Of a stretch of DNA of 64,000 bases, positions 40,339-48,250 are shown one piece after another; position 1 is the stretch's first letter, and each line of letters opens with the position of its first letter. The DNA is from Lachnospiraceae bacterium (GTDB taxonomy: Bacteria; Bacillota; Clostridia; Lachnospirales; Lachnospiraceae), in the NCBI GenBank assembly GCA_910575475.1, contig CAJTGD010000023.1, positions 34,604 through 98,603 on the forward strand. Direction: 5' to 3'. Both the position numbers and the translations under genes were made by a program. The notes under the pieces were generated by a model. It saw only the letters and a program-made list of their open reading frames with translations, was not told where the DNA came from and ran no database searches.

Positions 40339-41766
40339 TTACTCGAATGCATGGCTGATGTCGTGGTCCGGCACCTTCATGGGATAATGCCCGGTAAAAC
40401 AGGCATCGCAGTATCCCAGCTCCCCGACCATCGTTTTCAGCTTCCCGACCTCCATATATCCTAAAGAATCCGCCCCGATCATCTCCCGAATCTGCTCCGT
40501 CGTATGGGAATGGGCGATAAGCTGCTCATTGGACGGCACGTCCGTTCCAAAATAGCAGGGGTACAAAAAGGGCGGCGAACTGATCCGCACATGGACCTCC
40601 ACTGCGCCCGCCTTTTTCAGCATCTTGATGATATTGGCGCAGGTGGTTCCCCGGACAATGGAATCATCCACCATCACGATCCGTTTTCCCCGGACTACCT
40701 CCGGGATCACATTCAGCTTGATCTTCACACTGGATTCCCGGTCGCTCTGCTTCGGCTTGATAAAGGTGCGGCCCACATAGCTGTTTTTGTGAAATGCCAT
40801 CCCATAGGGAATCCCGGAATGCTCCGAATATCCCTTGGCCGCCACCAGTCCGGAATCCGGCACGCCCACCACCAGGTCTGCCTCCACCGGATAGGATTCG
40901 GCCAGCGCCTTCCCCGCCAGGATCCGGGAATGATAGACATTGACCCCGTCCAGGGTGCTGTCTGTCCGCGCAAAATAAATATATTCAAAGATACACCTTG
41001 TCTGCTTCTCAGACGGCACTGCCATACTCATATCAGAGATCACACCGTCCTTCGTAAAGCTGACGATCTCTCCCGGCAGCACATCCCGCACGAACTCCGC
41101 CCCGATGGCCGCAATGGCGCAGCTCTCGGATGCCAGAAACCAGGTATGGTCCCGTTTCCCGATACAGAGCGGCCTTAAGCCTCTCGGATCCCTTGCCCCG
41201 ATCATCTTCCGGGGACTGCTGACCACCAGCGCATAGGCGCCCTGGATCTTCTTCATGGCATTCTTGACCGCGTCCTCCGCCTTTTTCACATTCAGACGTT
41301 CCCTTGCAATATGGTAGGCGATCACTTCGGAATCAATGGTGGTCTGGAAAATGGCGCCCGTATATTCCAGCTCTCTCCGAAGCTCCACGGCATTGACCAG
41401 ATTTCCATTGTGGGCGATCGCCAAGGTCCCCTTTACATAATTGATGACAAGAGGCTGCGCGTTTTCCACCCGGGTGCCGCCGGCCGTAGAATACCGCACA
41501 TGGCCCACCCCCAAGTTGCCCTTGAGCTCTTTCAGGGCTTCCTCGTCGAACACGTCGTCCACATGTCCGAGCCCCTTCTTGGACAGAACCTTGCGCTGTC
41601 CGAAGGTATCGGTCACCGCGATCCCGCAGCTCTCCTGCCCCCGGTGCTGTAGCGCGAACAGCCCGTAATATACCGAAGCGGCCACATCGCCTCCCTCCAT
41701 ATCATAGGCTCCGAATACCCCGCACTCCTCCCCCAGACCGGTGGATATTTTTTCAAATTCACTCAT
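40339..41766 (-). CDS. purF: Amidophosphoribosyltransferase
   Basis: This 475-residue first committed enzyme of purine synthesis transfers the glutamine amide to PRPP. The N terminus MSEFEKISTGLGEE is a short propeptide, and the mature protein should start with the nucleophile Cys15 (CGVFGAY). The PRPP site is VMVDDSIVRGTT, and C-terminal cysteines (YCDACFTGHYP and an earlier PCYFGTD) fit the Fe-S form. The start is the ATG at 41766; in-frame codons further upstream lie in the leader. A strong promoter and a structured leader precede it. Confidence 0.95.
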   Translation of the reverse strand: MSEFEKISTGLGEECGVFGAYDMEGGDVAASVYYGLFALQHRGQESCGIAVTDTFGQRKVLSKKGLGHVDDVFDEEALKELKGNLGVGHVRYSTAGGTRVENAQPLVINYVKGTLAIAHNGNLVNAVELRRELEYTGAIFQTTIDSEVIAYHIARERLNVKKAEDAVKNAMKKIQGAYALVVSSPRKMIGARDPRGLRPLCIGKRDHTWFLASESCAIAAIGAEFVRDVLPGEIVSFTKDGVISDMSMAVPSEKQTRCIFEYIYFARTDSTLDGVNVYHSRILAGKALAESYPVEADLVVGVPDSGLVAAKGYSEHSGIPYGMAFHKNSYVGRTFIKPKQSDRESSVKIKLNVIPEVVRGKRIVMVDDSIVRGTTCANIIKMLKKAGAVEVHVRISSPPFLYPCYFGTDVPSNEQLIAHSHTTEQIREMIGADSLGYMEVGKLKTMVGELGYCDACFTGHYPMKVPDHDISHAFE

Positions 41767-41850
41767 AAATGAACACCTTCTCTTTAGAAACCTTGTAGTT
41801 ATACTCACAGCCGGTGAAATCTGGCGCGCAGTATATCGTTCACTCCTGAT

Positions 41851-41890
41851 CCGTGCATCCTGCTGCACGGTCACAGGCATAAGGACCTGT
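41851..41890 (-). promoter_or_regulatory. Structured purF leader
   Basis: Two hairpins lie between the purF promoter and its start: ACAGG/CCTGT (41890-41886 with 41877-41873) and CCGTGCA/TGCACGG (41870-41864 with 41857-41851). The leader is about 130 bases. The conserved core of purine riboswitches was not seen. Confidence 0.45.
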
Positions 41891-41902
41891 TTCATCTCCA
41901 CG

Positions 41903-41931
41903 ATTATAATACATGCCCTCATGAAAATCAA
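41903..41931 (-). promoter_or_regulatory. Predicted SigA promoter of purF-purB
   Basis: TTGATT (41931-41926), 17-base spacer, perfect TATAAT (41908-41903). Confidence 0.8.
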
Positions 41932-41968
41932 TACGGAAAACCTGCTGCATACCTGCAGTTCCTGGCCA

Positions 41969-42754
41969 TCATCCCTGTGTAAATCTTGATAAAAACTGCC
42001 GTGTCCGCTCCTCCTTCGGATGTTCAAACACTTGCCGGGGATCCCCCTGCTCCAGGATGATCCCATCGTCCATAAAGATCACCTGATTCGCCACATCCCG
42101 GGCAAATGCCATCTCATGGGTGACGATGATCATGGTGGTATTCTGATCCGCCAGCTCCCGGATGACTCTCAGAACCTCTCCCGTCAACTCCGGATCCAGA
42201 GCCGAGGTGGGTTCGTCGAAACAGAGGATATCCGGCTGCAGTGCAAGCGCCCGGGCGATCGCCACACGCTGGCACTGGCCTCCCGAGAGCTGATGGGGGT
42301 AATTGTTCTTCCGGTCGGAAAGTCCCATCTGATCCAGCAGGGTTTCTGCCTGTCCTGCGATTTCCTCGTGGATCTCCTTTTTTTTCGCCTTATAATCCGG
42401 CTGCTCCTTTGCCAGCAATTCCTTCGCCAGCATAACATTTTCCATGGCCGTATACTGGGGAAACAGATTGAAGGACTGGAACACCAGTCCGAAATGGAGC
42501 CGTTTCCTGCGGATCTCCGATTCCTGCATGGTAAAGGCATCGCCCGCGTCAAATAAAACCTCCCCATTGACACGCAGCACCCCCTTGTCCGGCCTCTCCA
42601 GGAAGTTCAGGCACCGAAGCAGCGTAGTCTTCCCGCTTCCCGAGGAACCGATGATGGAAACCACCTGTCCTTTTTCCAGGGAAAAGCTGATGTCTTTGAG
42701 TACCTCCGTGCGTTCAAAGGATTTGCAAATATGTTCTACTTCTAAAATCGGCAT
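41969..42754 (-). CDS. Amino-acid ABC transporter ATPase (GlnQ-like)
   Basis: This 261-residue cytoplasmic ATPase powers polar amino-acid import. It has Walker A GSSGSGKTT, the signature LSGGQCQRVAIARAL, Walker B ILCFDEPTSALDPE and switch His in IVTHEMAFARDV, all intact. It is close to GlnQ/HisP-type subunits. The permease gene ends 15 bases upstream, and the binding protein is encoded further up the same strand. The exact amino acid cannot be read from this subunit. Confidence 0.93.
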   Translation of the reverse strand: MPILEVEHICKSFERTEVLKDISFSLEKGQVVSIIGSSGSGKTTLLRCLNFLERPDKGVLRVNGEVLFDAGDAFTMQESEIRRKRLHFGLVFQSFNLFPQYTAMENVMLAKELLAKEQPDYKAKKKEIHEEIAGQAETLLDQMGLSDRKNNYPHQLSGGQCQRVAIARALALQPDILCFDEPTSALDPELTGEVLRVIRELADQNTTMIIVTHEMAFARDVANQVIFMDDGIILEQGDPRQVFEHPKEERTRQFLSRFTQG

Positions 42755-42769
42755 CGTCTCTCTCCTCCC

Positions 42770-43456
42770 CTATCTGAAATAATCCAGCTTCTTTTCCAGC
42801 CGTCCCAGCAGCATGGTCAGGATCCCGTTCCAGATCAGATAATACACCGCTGTAAAAAACAGGGGCCAGATGGCGCCGGAAATTCCCTGAGATCCCTTCA
42901 TGAAAGCCTGTCCCGCCCAGATGATCTCCTGCAGCGCGATGATCCGCGCCAGGGACGTATCCTTGACCAGCGTAATGATCTCGTTGGAGATGGGCGGAAC
43001 GATCCGTTTGATCATTTGCAGCAACGTGATCTTGAAAAAGATCTGGCTCCTGGTCATTCCCAGCACCAGGCCCGCTTCCTCCTGTCCCACGGGAACGCCC
43101 TGGATGCCGCCCCGGTAGATCTCGGAAAAATAGCAGGCATAATTGAGGATAAAGGACACCGACGCCGCCAGGAACCTTCCGCCCTCGCCGCCGCCCCAGA
43201 TGGGATTGTGCAGCACAAGGCCGGGAAAATAATAGATGATCAGTAGCTGGATCATCAGCGGAGTCCCCCGGATGATCCAGACAATGATCTTGGTGAGTAA
43301 GCTCAGCGGCTTAAACCTGGACATGGATCCGAAGGCGATCACCAGGCCAAGCGGAAACGCGCCGATCAGGGTCACAAAAAACAGCTTCAGGGTCTGTATA
43401 AAGCCGACGTTCAGGGCGCGGATGACGATCGGCATCTGTTCTAAAATCAATTCCAT
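42770..43456 (-). CDS. Amino-acid ABC transporter permease (HisM/GlnP-like)
   Basis: This 228-residue polytopic subunit has about five helices. The N-terminal GFIQTLKLFFVTLIGAFPLG and the EAA-loop sequence EEAGLVLGMTRSQIFFKITLLQMI are typical of the polar amino-acid permease family. The ATG at 43456 follows GCAGGA. A single permease gene implies a homodimer with the ATPase encoded downstream. The binding-protein gene lies upstream, beyond a 320-base hairpin-rich gap. Confidence 0.92.
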   Translation of the reverse strand: MELILEQMPIVIRALNVGFIQTLKLFFVTLIGAFPLGLVIAFGSMSRFKPLSLLTKIIVWIIRGTPLMIQLLIIYYFPGLVLHNPIWGGGEGGRFLAASVSFILNYACYFSEIYRGGIQGVPVGQEEAGLVLGMTRSQIFFKITLLQMIKRIVPPISNEIITLVKDTSLARIIALQEIIWAGQAFMKGSQGISGAIWPLFFTAVYYLIWNGILTMLLGRLEKKLDYFR

Positions 43457-43520
43457 GTATGTATCCTGCTTTCTCTTTCTAAAATCCAAAATGTATCATA
43501 TAGTCCGTTCAGCCGCTCCC

Positions 43521-43565
43521 ATACAGAAAGCCTGCCACTGGCAGCCTTTCTGCATACGATGGTAT
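43521..43565. repeat. 45-base palindromic repeat, copy 2
   Basis: This copy is identical to 1-45. It lies in the gap between the amino-acid binding-protein gene and the permease gene, within what would otherwise be one transport operon. Confidence 0.85.
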
Positions 43566-43575
43566 TCACAAAACC

Positions 43576-43606
43576 ATGCCTTCGGCATTCTCCGCTGCTT
43601 CGCAGC
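43576..43606. other. Two small TTC-loop hairpins
   Basis: ATGCC-TTC-GGCAT (43576-43588) and GCTGC-TTC-GCAGC (43594-43606) stand side by side. On the plus strand the second is followed by TTATTTTTG, so it could terminate rightward transcription; the flanking genes run leftward. Confidence 0.55.
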
Positions 43607-43635
43607 TTATTTTTGTTCATAAACGGGCGCTCCCT

Positions 43636-43696
43636 CAGAACACAGACAGCCTGACAAATTCGTGCGTGCGCGATTTGTCCGTCTGACTGTGTTCTG
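43636..43696. other. Long imperfect hairpin downstream of the binding-protein terminator
   Basis: CAGAACACAG (43636-43645) pairs perfectly with CTGTGTTCTG (43687-43696), and inner segments GACAAAT/ATTTGTC extend it around a GC-rich loop. Together with the neighbouring hairpins it fills the 43457-43777 gap, in which I see no gene. Confidence 0.6.
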
Positions 43697-43710
43697 GCTG
43701 AACCATTACA

Positions 43711-43742
43711 CTAAAAAGAGAGAACGGCCTGCCCGCTCTCTC
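43711..43742 (-). terminator. Intrinsic terminator after the amino-acid binding-protein gene
   Basis: On the minus strand a 10-pair stem (43742-43733 with 43727-43718, one G-U pair), with a 5-base loop, is followed by TTTTTAG. It should cut most transcripts before the permease and ATPase genes. Confidence 0.85.
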
Positions 43743-43777
43743 CCAATTTTTTTCCAACCGTACAGCTGGAATTTTTC

Positions 43778-44650
43778 TCAGGACTGCTCTACAATGGCAG
43801 CATCCACTCCATATTTTTCGGCAATCTCCATCATACTGCCGTCCCCGTAGCTCTCTGCGAAGAAGTCATTGAGGGCAGCCGCAAGGTCGGAGCCTTTCCG
43901 GAAGCCGACGCCGTATTCTTCACTGTTCAGCCCTACCGTATAGGTCAGGTCCGCATAGCCGGTTCCCTCTCCTACCATGGCTGCCGCCATCAGGGAATCG
44001 ATCACAGCCGCGTCCGATGTGCCGGAAGCCACTTCCATCAGCGCGTCGGACTGCGCCTTCACAGCCGTATACTCCAGTTCCAGCCCGCTGACCTGCTCTT
44101 CGCCGGCGCTTCCTGCTTCCACGGCAAAGGTCAGGTCCTTTAAGCTGTCCTTATCCTGATACTTGTCCGCCACATCCGAGGGTACGATCACGATCTGCGC
44201 ATTGTTACAGTATGCTTTGGAGCATTCCATGGCGCTGGTCACCTCGCTGGTGAGCGTCATGCCGTTCCATACGCAGTCAATCGTCTTGCCGTCCAGCTCC
44301 ATGATCTTGTTGTCCCAGTCGATCTCTACAAATTCTACCTCAACGCCCAGGCTTTCGGCAAATGCTTTTGCCATGTCCGCGTCAAATCCGATCCATTCTC
44401 CGCTCTCATCCTTATAGTCCATGGGTTCAAATTCCGTGATCCCTACGACCAATGTACCCTTATCCTTCACATTAGCCAGATCACTGTCTGCATCAGAGGC
44501 ATCCGAACTGTCCTCTTCCTGACTGTCCTGGCTTTCCGCCTGGCTGTCTGCCGTATCTCCACTGGAATCTCCGGAATTGTCAGAATTGCCGCATGCCGCC
44601 AGTGAAAAGACCATTGTCAGCGTCAACATCATGGTAATCAACTTTTTCAT
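43778..44650 (-). CDS. Amino-acid ABC transporter substrate-binding lipoprotein
   Basis: This roughly 290-residue lipoprotein has a signal peptide ending in SLAACG, a Ser/Asp/Glu-rich spacer, and a type II solute-binding fold of SBP_bac_3. Family segments are LVVGITEFEPMDYKDESGEWIGFDADMAKA and, later, GVGFRKGSDLAAALN. It delivers a polar amino acid to the permease/ATPase encoded downstream. A second in-frame ATG (44650) fits the AAGGAG site best; another lies at 44656. A strong terminator right after the gene suggests it is made in excess over the membrane subunits. Confidence 0.93.
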   Translation of the reverse strand: MKKLITMMLTLTMVFSLAACGNSDNSGDSSGDTADSQAESQDSQEEDSSDASDADSDLANVKDKGTLVVGITEFEPMDYKDESGEWIGFDADMAKAFAESLGVEVEFVEIDWDNKIMELDGKTIDCVWNGMTLTSEVTSAMECSKAYCNNAQIVIVPSDVADKYQDKDSLKDLTFAVEAGSAGEEQVSGLELEYTAVKAQSDALMEVASGTSDAAVIDSLMAAAMVGEGTGYADLTYTVGLNSEEYGVGFRKGSDLAAALNDFFAESYGDGSMMEIAEKYGVDAAIVEQS

Positions 44651-44752
44651 TTTCATCTTCTCCTTATTGTATCGTTTTCATCTAAAATGCCGCTGTGCAT
44701 CAAAGCACCTGCTTCGGACCCAAAAAACCCGTCCTCCAGCAATCACTTTCTT

Positions 44753-44781
44753 ATATTAGCAGTTTACCAGATTAAAGTCAA
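44753..44781 (-). promoter_or_regulatory. Predicted SigA promoter of the amino-acid transporter
   Basis: TTGACT (44781-44776), 17-base spacer, TAATAT (44758-44753). The roughly 95-base leader shows no recognised riboswitch. Confidence 0.75.
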
Positions 44782-44906
44782 CCAAAAAATAAGTCTTCTA
44801 TCTGATTTCTTCCTGCATTTTTTTCATTTTCAATTCAGGTATAAAATACCTTCATTTACAAATAATAGAATCACGACAGAATTTGCAGATGGAGGTAATA
44901 CAGAAT

Positions 44907-45452
44907 ATGAAAGCTACAGGAATTGTACGCAGAATAGATGATCTTGGCAGAGTTGTGATTCCAAAGGAGATCCGCCGGACACTCCGCATCCGCGAGGGCG
45001 ATCCGCTGGAGATCTTTACCGACCGGGAAGGGGAAGTGATCCTGAAAAAATATTCCCCCATCGGGGAGCTCAGTGCCCTGGCGAAACAGTATTCGGAAAG
45101 CCTGGCGCAGACCATGAACTGTACGGTGTGCATCACGGACACGGATCAGATCGTGGCGGCAGCCGGAAACGGAAAGAAGGATCTCCAGGATAAGTATATC
45201 AGCAAGGATCTGGAAAAGGTGATCCAGCAGAGGGAGCATATCCTTGCAAAAGCAGACAGCAATAAATTCATCCGGATCGCAGACGGAGACGTGGACTTCC
45301 AGGAAGAAGCCGTATGTCCGATCCTGTGTGAAGGGGACGTGATCGGTTCGGTGGTATTTTTGAACCGGGATGAGAAGAAAAAGATGGGCGAGACAGAGCA
45401 GAAGGTCGCCATGAGCGCGGCGGGCTTTCTGGGACGGCAGATGGAGCAGTAA
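44907..45452 (+). CDS. spoVT: Stage V sporulation protein T
   Basis: This 181-residue regulator has an N-terminal AbrB swapped-hairpin DNA-binding domain (MKATGIVRRIDDLGRVVIPKEIRRTLRIREGDPLEIF) and a C-terminal GAF-like domain. In Bacillus it tunes forespore genes late in sporulation. The ATG at 44907 follows GGAGG. A GTATA element and an AATAATA element upstream, 17 bases apart, loosely resemble a SigG promoter, but this is weak. It marks the organism as descended from spore formers. Confidence 0.93.
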   Translation: MKATGIVRRIDDLGRVVIPKEIRRTLRIREGDPLEIFTDREGEVILKKYSPIGELSALAKQYSESLAQTMNCTVCITDTDQIVAAAGNGKKDLQDKYISKDLEKVIQQREHILAKADSNKFIRIADGDVDFQEEAVCPILCEGDVIGSVVFLNRDEKKKMGETEQKVAMSAAGFLGRQMEQ

Positions 45453-45590
45453 GCCTGACTCGTGATGATGCCGCTTACGTACCGGCTGAATACCTTGCAG
45501 CAATATACCAGTAAATCGTAAACAGCTGCCAAAAAATACAAATCTGACAGGCATGCAAAGGGTGGGGATACCTTCCGTTAAAAATCCATG

Positions 45591-45790
45591 TTCCCGCGGG
45601 ACACACGGACTTTTTTCGGTAAGGTATCGCCTGCATCCCTTAGGGACAGTTCCTTCGTGTATGCTCCCGCGGAACAGGCAGCTTTCTTCGATAAAGTATC
45701 ACCTGACATTCCTGAGTATGTCTTCTCTGAACAGACGCACTTCCGCCGGCAAGGCAGTCATATTTCTCCCAGGATATTCATAGACTGTAT
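45591..45790. repeat. Imperfect direct repeats in a gene-free stretch
   Basis: The 376-base gap 45453-45828 holds no convincing gene. Inside it a unit starting TCCCGCGG at 45592 recurs at 45665 (offset 73), with roughly three-quarters identity over about 50 bases. A fainter third copy starts near 45726. Open frames cross the repeats but lack ribosome sites. Confidence 0.6.
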
Positions 45791-45828
45791 CAGTAGATAC
45801 CGGTAAAGGTGGAATGGGAGGAGAAAGT

Positions 45829-46212
45829 ATGGATAAAAAAAAGAAAGGGCAGGAGATCGAAAACGGATTGATCTGGATGCTCAAATCATTGTTGTGCGCT
45901 TACATAATCAGCGGTCTGCTGCTGTTGTTCCTGACGTTTTTGCTTTATAAATTCAACATTGACGAAGGCAAGGTGGCCGCAGGGATCATCATGATCTATG
46001 TCATATCCACGTTTCTGGGCGGATTTATAATTGGGAAATTGTCCGGAAACCGGAAGTTTCTGTGGGGGCTGACCTGCGGCATCCTTTATTTCGCACTTCT
46101 TTTGCTGGTGTCCCTGGGAGTTTACCGCTCCCTGCAGGGAAACGGAGCTAATGTGGTAACGACGTTTCTGCTCTGCGCCGGAGGCGGAATGCTGGGAGGA
46201 ATGGTATCGTAG
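45829..46212 (+). CDS. TIGR04086 family membrane protein
   Basis: This 127-residue protein has four predicted membrane helices after a lysine-rich start. The pattern of two helix pairs with a Gly-rich turn (IISTFLGGFIIGKLSGNRKFLWGL is the family centre, here VISTFLGGFIIGK) matches TIGR04086, a small Firmicute family of unknown function. The ATG at 45829 follows GGGAGGAG. Confidence 0.82.
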   Translation: MDKKKKGQEIENGLIWMLKSLLCAYIISGLLLLFLTFLLYKFNIDEGKVAAGIIMIYVISTFLGGFIIGKLSGNRKFLWGLTCGILYFALLLLVSLGVYRSLQGNGANVVTTFLLCAGGGMLGGMVS

Positions 46213-46247
46213 CGAAAAGATAATAGGGATTTATGGCTGCATGCTGT

Positions 46248-46631
46248 TCATCCCATTCCGATCACCATTCCCAGAATATAGGGAATCAGCCAGATTGCCC
46301 AAACAGCAATACTGAACCTGTGAAAGTTCTTTGCTGAATCTTCATTATTTTTTACCAGAACAACCGTCGCCCATACGGCATGTACGATCATTAGGCAGAT
46401 CGCAAGCATTCCAGTTACACCGTGCAATGATAATTTACCCGAAAACATGGAACGCTCTGCGATCTGTCCCATCAAAGCGGTTCCCGTTGTATCCATGCAA
46501 AGCCCAAGCCAAAAGAATACCAGATGCATTCTTTTCAGTCTTTTACTTCGATGCTCTGACCACACACCGATGGTATAGAACACTAACGCCAATGTGATCG
46601 TGATGATCGCAGCTATCAATTTTCCTGTCAT
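46248..46631 (-). CDS. HsmA-like (TIGR03987) membrane protein
   Basis: This 127-residue protein has four predicted helices. The sequence TIGVWSEHRSKRLKRMHLVFFWLGLCMDTTGTALMG and the His-containing helix LSLHGVTGMLAICLMIVHAVWA match the HsmA/TIGR03987 family. Paired histidines in helices could bind haem, which is inference. It starts 21 bases after the deformylase-like fragment and probably shares its promoter. Confidence 0.75.
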   Translation of the reverse strand: MTGKLIAAIITITLALVFYTIGVWSEHRSKRLKRMHLVFFWLGLCMDTTGTALMGQIAERSMFSGKLSLHGVTGMLAICLMIVHAVWATVVLVKNNEDSAKNFHRFSIAVWAIWLIPYILGMVIGMG

Positions 46632-46652
46632 TTGAAAACACTCCTTCCATGG

Positions 46653-46877
46653 TTATTTCCGCGTTTCCTTCTTCATTACAAAAGATTTGTTATCGATTGC
46701 CCGCATCGTAGCCAAAATCCCATCCAGATGATCGTACTCATGCTGGATCAGTTCGGACATATCATCATCCATATGCATTTCCTGTTCTTCCCAATTTTCA
46801 TCCATGTAATGTAAAATACAATGGCGGCAGCGCCGAACCCGGACCAGCAGATTTGGAAATGGCATGCAGTTATCCAT
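46653..46877 (-). pseudogene. N-terminally truncated peptide deformylase
   Basis: This 74-residue product matches only the C-terminal half of peptide deformylase. It keeps the zinc-ligand positions: a Cys4 motif (DNCMPFP, in place of EGCLS) and HEYDH (His46, His50) in QHEYDHLDGIL. Motif I (GxGxAAxQ), which lies in the first third of the normal protein, is absent, and no matching frame exists upstream. Yet it has an ATG with a strong AAGGAGAGG site and a consensus promoter. It may be a remnant or an expressed short protein. Confidence 0.8.
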
Positions 46878-46942
46878 CTGCTCCTCTCCTTTCACCATTT
46901 TCCAGACGGCACTTTGGATTTGCTGCCCTCCGGACCAAAGTG

Positions 46943-46971
46943 ATTATATAATATCTATATCGGTTTTTCAA
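46943..46971 (-). promoter_or_regulatory. Predicted strong promoter of the deformylase fragment and hsmA-like gene
   Basis: TTGAAA (46971-46966), 17-base spacer, perfect TATAAT (46948-46943). It lies back to back with the pduL promoter. Confidence 0.75.
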
Positions 46972-47001
46972 CAGAAACTCTGATATTGGGCCAGTTTTAC
47001 C

Positions 47002-47030
47002 TTGAAAACCGCGCTTTATTCTGCTAAAAT
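47002..47030 (+). promoter_or_regulatory. Predicted promoter of pduL
   Basis: TTGAAA (47002-47007), 17-base spacer, TAAAAT (47025-47030). Confidence 0.75.
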
Positions 47031-47069
47031 CAGAAAGAATAAAAAAGCACACAGGATGGAGAGATTTTT

Positions 47070-47711
47070 ATGAGTCTGACGATACCCATTGAGACCTCCG
47101 CACGTCACATCCATTTGTCGCAGGAGGACTTTAAGACACTGTTCGGCCCCGATGCCGAGCTTACTTATGTAAAAGAACTGAGCCAGCCGGGACAATATGC
47201 CTGTCAGGAGCGGCTCACTGTTGTCGGCCCGAAGGGGAGCTTTGAAAATGTGATCGTTCTCGGTCCCTGCCGTTCCAAAACCCAGGTGGAGGTCTCCGTA
47301 ACCGACAACCGGAAGCTGGGAATCCCCAGCGTGATCCGCCAGTCCGGGGACATCAGCGGCACCCCGGGATGCACCCTGGTGGGTCCCAAAGGCCAGGTGG
47401 AACTGACAGAGGGCGTCATTGTAGCAAAGCGCCATATCCATATGACCCCGATCGACGCGATCCGAGCCCACGTAAAGGATAATGACATTGTATTCGTGAT
47501 CACCACAAGCTTCGAGCGTTCCCTGATCTTTTCAGACGTGGTGGTCCGTGTCAGCCCTTCCTTTGCCCTCGCCATGCATGTGGATACAGATGAGGCAAAT
47601 GCATTTGCCAATGAGGACAATCCTACCGGTGTGATCTTAAAGCTGTTCGACGGACACACCTACAGCCTGCAGTCCTGGGCGGAGGAGCTGCAGTCGGGGA
47701 TCAACCGCTGA
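47070..47711 (+). CDS. pduL: PduL-type phosphate acyltransferase
   Basis: This 213-residue phosphotransacylase interconverts acyl-CoA (propionyl or acetyl) and acyl phosphate, feeding ATP formation through an acyl kinase. It is made of two similar beta-barrel halves with the zinc-binding motifs SARHIHLS near the N terminus and AKRHIHM in the middle. No microcompartment genes adjoin it and no encapsulation peptide is obvious at the N terminus, so it is likely free in the cytoplasm and acts as a housekeeping phosphotransacetylase. Confidence 0.9.
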   Translation: MSLTIPIETSARHIHLSQEDFKTLFGPDAELTYVKELSQPGQYACQERLTVVGPKGSFENVIVLGPCRSKTQVEVSVTDNRKLGIPSVIRQSGDISGTPGCTLVGPKGQVELTEGVIVAKRHIHMTPIDAIRAHVKDNDIVFVITTSFERSLIFSDVVVRVSPSFALAMHVDTDEANAFANEDNPTGVILKLFDGHTYSLQSWAEELQSGINR

Positions 47712-47766
47712 CCCGCCCGATTCTGTCTCAAAATAAAAAAACACTCGAAATAAGGAGGATGCTATT

Positions 47767-48213
47767 ATGAGCAAAATTGAAGAAGTAAGAAAAGATATGG
47801 TCACTGCCATGAAGGCCGGTGAGAAGGAAAGAAAAGCCACATTGTCCGCGCTTCTGACCGCATTGAAGAACAAGGCCATCGACAAGCGTGCCGATCTGAC
47901 CGAGGAGGAAGAGGTACAGGTCATCTTAAAGGAGATCAAGCAGACAAAGGAAACTCTGGACACCACTCCGGCGGACCGCACGGATATCATAGAGGAATGT
48001 ACCAAACGTCTCTCTGTATTGGAAGAATACGCGCCGAAAATGATGGATACTGAGGAGATCAAGGCTGTTATCCAGGAGGTATTATCCGCTCTTGGAATTG
48101 ATGCTCCGACCGCAAAGGACAAAGGCCGGATCATGAAAGATCTGATGCCGAAGGTGAAGGGAAAGGCTGACGGGAAACTGGTCAGTGAGATCGTTGCCTC
48201 TTTCTTACAATGA
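47767..48213 (+). CDS. yqeY: GatB/YqeY domain protein
   Basis: This 148-residue helical protein is related to the tail domain of the amidotransferase subunit GatB. The opening MSKIEEVRKDMVTAMKAGEKERKATLSALLTALKN and the later KGRIMKDLMPKVKGKADGKLVSE are typical of YqeY. Members may act in tRNA-dependent amidation or translation quality, without settled proof. It follows pduL by 55 bases, with AAGGAGG before the start. Confidence 0.92.
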   Translation: MSKIEEVRKDMVTAMKAGEKERKATLSALLTALKNKAIDKRADLTEEEEVQVILKEIKQTKETLDTTPADRTDIIEECTKRLSVLEEYAPKMMDTEEIKAVIQEVLSALGIDAPTAKDKGRIMKDLMPKVKGKADGKLVSEIVASFLQ

Positions 48214-48250
48214 TCCGCATCATTCTTGAGGAAAGGAATCATCTGAAATT

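Noticed and set aside
45553..45806. Two overlapping plus-strand frames in the gap after spoVT
   Set aside because: They cross the degenerate repeats, lack ribosome sites and share no known domain; they are more likely by-products of the repeats.
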